DNA from: Elymus sibiricus
Lineage: Eukaryota > Streptophyta > Magnoliopsida > Poales > Poaceae
Direction: 5' to 3'
Assembly: GCA_039707655.1 (NCBI GenBank)
Contig: CM077670.1
Location: 141,092,001 to 141,156,000, forward strand
Length of the DNA stretch: 64,000 nucleotides
Shown here in pieces: positions 55,625-64,000 of this stretch (the first letter of the stretch is position 1; each line of letters opens with the position of its first letter). The notes beneath the pieces were generated by a model, which searched no databases, was not told where the DNA came from, and saw only the letters and a program-made list of their open reading frames with translations. The translations under genes were made by a program, and so were the position numbers.

Positions 55625-56432
55625 TCAAGTGTTTTCATCCTTGGTCTCCAAATCCTCAATTACACACCCACTCTTTTTAGAAGTTTTAACATGGGAGTTT
55701 CTTATCATCACGCTCCTAGGCACAAAATTAAGAATTCTGCTTCTATAGATAGGTTCCTTTATTATATCAATGAAATTGGGGTGCACGCTAATCATTTTAA
55801 GATCCTCATTTCCCATGCTAGAAGTGGCACCCTAATTTTAGGAACATACAAAAACTTGCAATTTTTATTGGGAGGGGTCCTATCAATAGTTTTAACGGAG
55901 GAAAAAGTGGAACCCAAACTATTAATAATTTCCTCTAGCTTATCGATTCTAGCGGGACTTTGTCCTATGCTTTCGTTAATTATTGGTTCCTTTTCCTTCA
56001 AAGTAATTCCCACCTTAGAACCAAATTGAATAATATGATTATGGACCTTTTTGTCTAAATTCTCAAGAAGTTCAATAGTAGACATTTTATTTTCAATACC
56101 ATCTAACCTTTGCATAACATGTTCCAAAGTTAATGCCGTTTCATTAATAGTGATAGGTGGTGATCCCACTAAATTTCTCATAGCATTGAAAGCATCCATA
56201 GATAGACACATCAAGAAATTCCCTCCGGTAATAGTGTCAAGCACAAATCTATACCAAGTAGTAATTCCCACATAAAAATTGCGAAGAAGAACAGTAGTGG
56301 ATTGCTTACGAGTTGATCTATTTTGAGCATCGCAAATCCTATACCAAGCATCTTTTAAATTTTCTCCACCCCTTTGTTTAAATTGAGCACTTCATTGTCA
56401 GGGGTAATAGTAACAAGTGAAGAGCTAGCCAT
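55625..56432 (-). pseudogene. Internally deleted gag fragment, unit 1
   Basis: Starts at ATG 56432 (MASSSLVTITPDNEVLN), the usual Gag start of Athila-type Triticeae elements, then jumps near 56385 straight to the later part with a frame change: ENLKDAWYRICDAQNRSTRK, GITTWYRFVLDTITGGNFL, MDAFNAMRNLVGSPPITINE, EHVMQRLDGIENKMSTIELL, DKKVHNHIIQFGSKVG. A second frame change near 55800 gives NEDLKMISVHPNFIDIIKEP and ends at 55625. Much of the Gag core appears deleted. No protease or pol follows. Confidence 0.8.
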
Positions 56433-56609
56433 AGTGGTGAAGCAAACAAACAAGCCAACAAGCAAACGAAAGTATTTTTGTGTTTTTGTAAAATTGTTTT
56501 AGAAGTGGGGGAGATGAAAACGAGAGGCAAATGCAAATAAAAGGCAAATATAATAAATGCAAGTGGATGATAGTTTATGCGAAGGTACTTGATAAGTTAT
56601 GGTGATGTC

Positions 56610-56627
56610 TCCCCGGCAACAGCGCCA
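56610..56627 (-). other. Primer-binding site, unit 1 (tRNA-Asp type)
   Basis: Minus strand TGGCGCTGTTGCCGGGGA; one mismatch to the standard tRNA-Asp complement. 11 bp from the LTR. Confidence 0.85.
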
Positions 56628-56638
56628 GAAATTCTTCC

Positions 56639-58760
56639 TACTACTTGTAAACTGCATTGGTATTTCCCCGAAGAGGAGAGGATGATGCAGTATAGTTGAG
56701 ATAAGTATATCCCTCAGTTAAGAACCAAGGTTATCAATCCAGTAGGAGAACCACACAAAACCTCGTTAGCAGCACCTACACACACAAAATCAAACACTTG
56801 CACCCAACACAAATAAGAGGGTTGTCAATCCTCTTAGCGGTTATTTGCAAGGATTAATTCTGATAGTGATAGATAAAAAGTAAATTGCAAAATAAAATAA
56901 AAGTAAATAAATTGCAGCAAGGTATTTTTTGGATTTTAATATATGATAAAAGTAGACCTAGGGGGCATAGTTTTCACTAGAGGCTTCTCTCTCAAATACA
57001 TAGCATACGGTGGGTAAACAAATTACTATTGGGCAATTGATAGAAAAGCAAATAATTATGACGAATTCATGGCAATGATCATGTATATAGGCATCACGTT
57101 CGAGACAAGTAGACCGACTTCTGCCTGCATCTACTACTATTACTCCACCTATCGACCGCTATCCAGCATGCATCTAGGGTATTAAGTATAAAACAGAGTA
57201 ATGCCTTAAGCAAGATGACATGATGTAGACAAAGTAAACTCAAGCAATATGATTAAACCCCATCTTTTTATCCTTAATGGCAACAATACAAATACGTGTC
57301 ATGTCCCTTTTTGTCAATGGGATTGAGCACCGCAAGATTGAACCCATCACAAAGCACCTCTCCCATTGCAAGAAAATCAATCTAGTTGGCCAAACCAAAC
57401 GGATAGATCGGAGAGAAATACAAAGCTATAACAATCATGCATAAAAGAGTTCAGAGAAGACTCAAATATTTCTCATTAATAATCTGACCATAAACTCACA
57501 ATTCATCAGATCCCAACAAACACACCGCAAAAGAAGATTACATCGGATAGAACTCCAAGAACATCGAGGAGAACATGGTATTGAAGATCAAAGAGAGAGA
57601 AGAAGCCATATAGCTATTAGCTATGGACCCGTAGGTCTGTGGTAAACTACTCACACATCATCGAAAGGGCAGCAAGGTTGATGAAGAAGCCCTCCGTGAT
57701 CGATTCCCCCTCCGACAGAGTACCGGAAAAGGCCTCCAGATGGGATCGCGGAAGAACAGAGGCTTGCGGTGATGGTAGGGTTTTCTCGTCTGGCTCTTTG
57801 TTGGTTTCCGAATATTTGAGAATTTATAGAAGTGGAATTAGGTCAAAAGCAGCCACGAGGGGCCGACAAGGCATCAGGGTGCCCCCTAGGGCCGCGCCCT
57901 GTTGCCTTGTGGCCTCCTCGTGAGGCTTCTGGCATCCTCCCGAAGCTTCCAGGGTCTCTTTTGTCCAGAAAAAAATCGTGAAAAAGTTTCGTGGCATTTG
58001 GACTTCGTTTGGTACGGATTTCCTAAAAAACCAAAAACAAGCAGAAAACAGCAACTGGCACTGGGCAGTAGGTTAATAGGTTAGTCCCAAAAAATGATAT
58101 ATAATTGCAAAATAAGATTACATCGGATAGAACTCCGAGAACATCGAGGAGAACATGGTATTGAAGATCAAAGAGAGAGAATAAGCCATCTAGCTACTAG
58201 CTATAGACCCGTAGGTCTATGGTAAACTACTCACACATCATCGGAAGGGCAGCAAGGTTGATGAAGAAGCCCTCCGTGATCAATTCCCCCTTTGGTAGAG
58301 TACCGGAAAAGGCCTCCAGATGGGATCGCGGAAGAACAAAGGCTTGCGGCGGCGGTAGGGTTTTCTCGTCTGGCTCTCTGGTTTCCGAATATTTGAGAAT
58401 TTATAAAAGTGGAATTAGGTTAAAAGGAGCCACGAGGGGCCCACAAGGCATCAGGGCACCCCCCTGGGGCCGTGCCCTGTTGCCTTGTGGCCTCCTCGTG
58501 AGGCTTCTGGCATCCTACCGAAGCATCCAGGGTCTCTTTTGTCTAGAAAAAAATCGTCAAAAAGTTTCATGGCATTTGGACTTCATTTGGTACTGATTTC
58601 CTGAAAAACCAAAAACAAGCAGAAAACAGCAACTGGCACTAAGCACTAGGTTAATAGGTTAGTACCAAAAAATGATATATAATTGCATAGAAGACATCCA
58701 AGATTGATACTATAATAGCATGGAATGATAAAAAAATATAGATATATTGGAGACGTATCA
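56639..58760 (-). repeat. LTR-2, chimeric middle LTR with partial internal duplication
   Basis: 2122 bp, 579 bp longer than LTR-1. The segment 57530-58105 is repeated at 58106-58690. The left part (to 58105) resembles LTR-3 (e.g. GACCGCTATCCAGC, AAGTAGACCTAGGG), the right part resembles LTR-1 (e.g. AAAGGAGCCACGAGGGGCCC). The junction near 58105-58116 has a short shared GCAAAA. Confidence 0.9.
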
Positions 58761-58777
58761 AGCATCCCCAAGTTTAA
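58761..58777 (-). other. Polypurine tract, unit 2
   Basis: Minus strand AATTAAACTTGGGGATGCT; one change from unit 1 (AAACTT for AAGCTT). Confidence 0.75.
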
Positions 58778-59232
58778 TTCCAGCTCATCCTTGAGTAGGC
58801 AAATGATAAAAGCAGAATTTTTGATGTGGAATGCGACCTAACATGTTTCATCGTGTAATTCTCTTTTACGGTATGAATATTAAGATCTGAATGATTCAAA
58901 GCAAAAGTCTATAATTTGATATAAAGACATCAATACTAAGGCATACTAATAAACAATCATGCCTTTCAAAATAAAAATGCGAAAGAAAGTTATCCCTACA
59001 AAATCATATAATCCTGTTATGGTCCATCTTCTTAACACAAAGTATTTATCATGCACTACCCCGATGACAAGCCGAGCAATTGGTTCATACTTTTTAACGC
59101 GCTTCAGCTTTTTCATCCCCCACGCAATACATGAGCGCAAGACATGGATATAGCACTATGGGTGGAATAGAATGTGGTGGTAGAGATCAATAAGGGGAAG
59201 TCAAGAATAAGAAGATAGTCTCACATCGACGT

Positions 59233-60826
59233 GGCTAATCAATGGGCTATGGAGTTGCCCATCAATTGATGTCAATGCGAGGAGTAGGGATTGCCATGCA
59301 ACGGATGCACTAAGAGCTATAAGTATATGAAAGCTCAACATGAAAACTAAGTTGGTGTGCATCCAACTTGCTTGCTCATGAAGACCTCGGGCATTTGAGG
59401 AAGCCCATCATCAGAATATACAAGCCAAGTTCTATAATGAAAAATTCCCACTAGTATATGAAAGTGACAAAATAGGAGACTCTCTATATGAAAAACATGG
59501 TGCTACTCTGAAGCAAAAGTGTGGAAAAAGGATAGTAACATTGCCCCTTCTCTCTTTTTCTCTCATTCATTTTATTTATTTATTTATTATTTTTCGTCCG
59601 GAGTCTCATCCCGACTTGTGGGGGAATCACGGTCTCCATCATCCTTTCCTCACTGGGACAATGCTCTAATAATGATGATCATCACACTTTTATTTACTTA
59701 CAACTCAACATTACAACTCGATACTAGAACAAAAATATGACTCTATATGAATGCCTCTGGCAGTGTACCAGGATGTGCAATGATGCTAGCGTAACATGTA
59801 TAAAAATAATGAACGGTGGTTGAGCCACAAATACTATGTCAGCTATATGATCATGCAAAGCAATATGACAATGACGATGTGTGTCATAAAAAAAACGAAC
59901 GGTGGAAGTTGCATGGCAATATATCTCAGAATGGCTATGGAAATGCCATGATAGGTAGGTATGGTGGCTGTTTTGAGGAAGATATAAGGAGGCTTATGTG
60001 TGATAGAGCGTATCATATCACGGGGTTTGGATGCTAATAAACGGGCTATGGAGATGCCCGTCAATTGATATCAATGCGAGGAGTAGGGATTGCCATGCAA
60101 CAATGCACTAAGAGCAATAAGTATATGAAAGCTCAACATGAAAACTAAGTGGGTGTGCATCCAACATGCTTGCTCATGAAGACCTCGGGCATTTGAGGAA
60201 GCCCATCATCGGAATATACAAGCCAAGTTCTATAATGAAAAATTCCCACTAGTATATGAAAGTGACAAAATAGGAGACTCTCTATATGAAAAACATGGTG
60301 CTACTTTGAAGCACAGGTATGGAAAAGGCTAGTAACACTGCCCCTTCTCTCTTTTTCTCTCATTTTCTTTTTTTCTCTTTTTTTTCTTTTTTTCGTGGGC
60401 TCTTTTTGGCCTCCTTTTTTTTATTTTCTTTTTTATTTCCTCACTGGGACAACGCTCTAATAATGATGATCACATACTTCTACTTACTTACAACTCAAAA
60501 TTACAACTCGAAACTAGAACAAATATGACTCTATATGAATGCCTCTGGTAGTGTACCAGGATGTGCAATGATACTAGCGTAACATGTATAAAAAATGATG
60601 AACAGTGACTGAGCCATAAATACTATGTTAGCTATATGATCATGCAAAGCAATATGACAATGATGATGCGTGTCATAACAATGGAACGGTGGAAGTGGCA
60701 TGGCAATATATCTCGGAATAGCGATGGAAATGCCATGATAGGTAGGTATGCTGGCTGTTTTGGGGAAGATATAAGGAGGCTTATGTGTGATAGACCGTAT
60801 CATATCACGGGGTTTGGATGCACCGG
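59233..60826. repeat. 799-bp tandem duplication inside interior-2
   Basis: Copies start near 59233 and 60032; same arrangement as in interior-1. Confidence 0.85.
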
Positions 60827-62409
60827 TGAAGTTTGCACCAACTCTCGATGTGAGAAAGGGCAATGCACGGTACCGAAGAGGCTAGCAAATTGCGGAAAGG
60901 TGAGAGTGCGTATAATCCATGGACTCACATTAGTCATAAAGAACTCACATATTTATTGCGAAAGTTTATTAGCCCTCGAAGCAAAGTACTACTACGCATG
61001 CCCCTAGGGGGATAGATTTGTAGGAAAAGACCATCGCTCGTCCCCGACCACCACTCATAAGGTAGACAATCAATAATAAATCACGCTCCAACTTCTTAGC
61101 ATAACGACAGATCATATGTGCATGCTTCGGGAATCACAAACCTTAACACCAATATTCTTACTATACCACAATTATCTACTAGCACCTCTGACATATTACC
61201 ATCTTAATATCGCAAAACTATTGCAAGGAATCAAACTTATCATATTCAGTGATCTACATAAAAGTTTTTATTATATCCCTCTTGAATATCTATCTTATTA
61301 GGACCAATTTCATAACCCGTGCATATTACCATTACTATTTATTAGACTCTCAAAAAGATATAAGTGAAGCATGAGAGTGCAACTATTTGTTTAAAATATA
61401 ACCACCGCCGTGCTCTAAATGATATAAGTGAAGCACTAGAGCAACTGCCTAGCTCAAAAGATATAAGTGAAGCACGTAGAGTATTCTAACAAATCACGAA
61501 TAATGTGTGTCCCTCTAAAAAAGGTGTGTTCAAAAAAGATGATTGTGACAAACTAAAAAGCAAACAAAAGCAAACAAACTATACCACAAGATGCTCCAAG
61601 TAAAGCACATATCATGTGATGAATAAAAATATAGCTCCAACTGTGTTACCGATAGATTGTAGACGAAAGAGGGGATGCCATCCAGGGCATCCCCAAGCTT
61701 AGACGCTTGAGTATTCCTTGAATATTACTTTGGGGTGCCTTGGGCATCCCCAAGCTTAGGCTCTTGCCACTCCTTATTCTTTTATCCATCGTAGTCTCAC
61801 CCAAAACATGAAAACTTCAGCACACAAAACTCAACAGAAACCTCGTGAGATCAGTTAGTATAACAAACAAATCTTAAACTTTAGATACTATTGTAAATTG
61901 ATTCATATTTAATATTGGCATAATGCTACTGTACTCCAACTTCTCCATGACTCATACCCCAGATACGATCCGTAGATTCATCAAAATAGGCAAACTATGC
62001 AACAAAAACAGAATCTGTCTAAATCAGAACAGTCTGTAAAGATCAGAATTAAAGTCATCCTTCTGTAACTCCCAAAATTCTGAAAACTTACGACAACATG
62101 GGCAATTCATATATCAATATTGTGTAAAAAATTTGGAAGGTCTGACACTCCAGCAAAAAATCAAAATTCCAGCACTTGACGCAAAAGTTTATGTTTTCAA
62201 ACAGCATCAATTATACTATCTTCCAAATCATCCCAAAAGCATTACTTGGCACAAACACTAATTAAAAGATCAAAACACAATCATAATAGAGTCTAAAATT
62301 GTGTAAACACACAAGAACAGAAAGTAAAACAAAAAATTATTTTATTCATTGGGTTGCCTCCCAACAAGCGCTATTGTTTTATGCCCCTAGCTAGGCATAA
62401 TGCATAGTT

Positions 62410-63216
62410 TCAAGTGTTTTCATCCTTGGTCTTCAAATCCTCAATTACACACCCACTCTTTTTAGAAGTTTTAACATGGGAGTTTCTTATGATCACGCTC
62501 CTAGGCACAAAATTAAGAATTCTGCTTCTATAGATAGGTTCCTTTATTATATCAATGAAATTGGGGTGCACGCTAATCATTTTAAGATCCTCATTTCCCC
62601 TGATAGAAGTGGCACCCTTAGTTTTAAGAACATACATAAACTTGCAATTTTTATTGGGAGGGGTCCTATAAATATTTTAACAAAGGAAAAAGTGGAACCC
62701 AAACTATTAATAATTTCCTCTAGCTTATCGATTCTAGCGGGACTTTGTCCTATGCTTTCGTTAATTATTGGTTCCTTTTCCTTCAAAGTAATTCCCACCT
62801 TGAACCAAATTGAATAATATGATTATGGACCTTTTTGTCTAAATTCTCAAGAAGTTCAATAGTAGACATTTTATTTTCAATACCTTCTAACCTTTGCATA
62901 ACATGTTCCAAAGTTAATGCCGTTTCATTAATAGTGATAGGTGGTGATCCCACTAAATTTCTCATAGCATTGAAAGCATCCATAGATAGACACATCAAGA
63001 AATTCCCTCCGGTAATAGTGTCAAGCACAAATCTATACCAAGTAGTAATTCCCACATAAAAATTGCGAAGAAGAACGGTAGTGGATTGCTTACGAGTTGA
63101 TCTATTTTGAGCATCGCAAATCCTATACCAAGCATCTTTTAAATTTTCACCACCCCTTTGTTTAAATTGAGCACTTCATTGTCAGGGGTAATAGTAACAA
63201 GTGAAGTGCTAGCCAT
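62410..63216 (-). pseudogene. Internally deleted gag fragment, unit 2
   Basis: Same start (MAS..., about 63216) and same internal deletion as unit 1, with its own extra frameshift near 62800 (a base missing in the AATTCCCACCTTGAACC stretch) and a further change near 62660-62680. The frames 63055-62783, 62798-62577 and 62637-62410 together cover the unit 1 sequence. Not translatable as one protein. Confidence 0.8.
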
Positions 63217-63393
63217 AGTGGTGAAGCAAACAACCAAGCCAACAAGCAAACGAAAGTATTTTTGTATTTTTGTAAAATTGTTTGAGAAGTGGGGGAGATA
63301 AAAATGAGAGGCAAGTGCAAATAAAAGGCAAATATAATAAATGCAAGTGGATGATAGTTTATGCGAAGGTACATGATAAGTTATGGTGATGTC

Positions 63394-63411
63394 TCCCCGG
63401 CAACAGCGCTA
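63394..63411 (-). other. Primer-binding site, unit 2
   Basis: Minus strand TAGCGCTGTTGCCGGGGA, two mismatches to the tRNA-Asp complement, including the second base. Confidence 0.75.
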
Positions 63412-63422
63412 GAAATTCTTCC

Positions 63423-64000
63423 TGCTACTTGTTAAATGCATTGGTATTTCCCCGAAGAGGAGAGGATGATGCAGTATAGTAGAGATAAGTATTTCCCTCA
63501 GTTAAGAACCAAGGTTATCAATCCAGTAGGAGAACCACACAAAACCTTGTTAGCAGCACCTACACACACAAAATCAAACACTTGCACCCAACACAAATAA
63601 GCGGTTATTTGCAAGGATTAATTCTGATAGTGATAGATAAAAAGTAAATTGCAAAATAAAATAAAAGTAAATAAATTGCAGCAAGGTATTTTTGGATTTT
63701 AATATATGATAAAAGTAGACCTGGGGGCATAGATTTCACTAGAGGCTTCTCTCTCAAATACATAGCATACGGTGGGTAAACAAATTACTGTTGGGAAATT
63801 GAGAGAAAAGCAAATAATTATGACGAATTCATGGCAATGATCATGTATATAGGCATCACGTCCGAGACAAGTAGACCGACTTCTGCCTGCATCTACTACT
63901 ATTACTCCACCTATCGACCGCTATCCAGCATGCATCTAGGGTATTAAGTATAAAACAGAGTAATGCCTTAAGCAAGATGACATGATGTAGACAAAGTAAA
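63423..64000 (-). repeat. LTR-3 (5' LTR of unit 2), runs off the window
   Basis: Starts TGCTACTTGTTAAATGC and follows LTR-2's left part closely to the end of the window; one ~20 bp deletion near 63600 removes the AGAGGGTTGTCAATCCTCTT region. Confidence 0.85.

Larger units (their letters stand above)
50441..64000 (-). mobile_element. Tandem array of a non-autonomous Athila-type element (LTR-interior-LTR-interior-LTR)
   Basis: Minus orientation. LTR-1 50441-51983, interior-1 51984-56638, LTR-2 56639-58760, interior-2 58761-63422, LTR-3 from 63423 to the window end. On the minus strand LTRs start TGATACGTCTCCAATATATC. Each interior has a polypurine tract, a 799-bp tandem duplication, a defective gag fragment and a tRNA-Asp-type primer site, but no protease, RT, RNase H or integrase. 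The two interiors are nearly identical. Inserted in the 3' LTR of the plus-strand element; the flanking five bases are CTCTC. Confidence 0.9.
58106..64000. repeat. Second copy of the ~6.77 kb tandem block
   Basis: Matches 51336 onward base for base with few changes (position 64000 corresponds to about 57238). The first copy is 51336-58105. The second copy should end about 0.9 kb beyond the window. Confidence 0.85.

Overview
The window looks like intergenic and low-gene-density DNA from a large-genome grass, most likely a Triticeae species (wheat, goatgrass or barley group). The basis is structural: very long nested Ty3/Gypsy elements with tRNA-Asp and initiator-Met primer sites, a CACTA terminus with the CACTACAAAA end, Stowaway-type MITEs, and a grass-type DUF295 (KIB1-4 propeller) gene pair. 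No tRNA, rRNA, CRISPR or bacterial feature was seen. Nearly every gene-like reading frame is broken. Family names are from recognition of motifs, not from a database search.

Layout. 1-2289: GC-rich, minus-strand remnant of a Gypsy element (integrase C-terminus, probable LTR, several short tandem arrays). 2290-9117: the most gene-like part, a tandem duplication of a ~2.8 kb block, each carrying a two-exon DUF295 gene on the minus strand. Copy A (4618-5991) keeps an intact body but lost its F-box-like N-terminus; copy B (7445-8894) keeps that N-terminus but has two nonsense codons and a frameshift. 9370-12020 is one copy of a non-coding unit with iterated exon-like modules; its sister is 31640-34428. 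12653-13168 is an unrecognised ORF with one internal stop. 13362-18350 is repeat-rich DNA ending in a clear CACTA 3' end at 18350.

20084-30963 is a complete but pol-less Gypsy element with unusually long LTRs (4.25 kb each) around a 2.4 kb interior carrying one broken ORF (Tekay/Del-like). From 34429 to the end there are three levels of nesting: a minus-strand Gypsy element carrying an extra ORF antisense to pol (34429-41362), interrupted by a plus-strand Athila-type element with a decayed gag-pol (41363-50440), itself interrupted by a minus-strand pol-less Athila-type element (50441 to beyond 64000) present as a tandem array LTR-interior-LTR-interior-LTR.

The most interesting structures are (i) this tandem array, whose shared middle LTR appears to be a chimera left by a single ~6.77 kb unequal exchange; (ii) the two copies of the exon-like module unit; (iii) the reciprocal damage in the two DUF295 copies; and (iv) a promoter-like module with conserved TTGAC (W-box core) clusters repeated three times. 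I found no convincing new defence or enzymatic system; the window is mainly a record of transposon nesting, duplication and decay.
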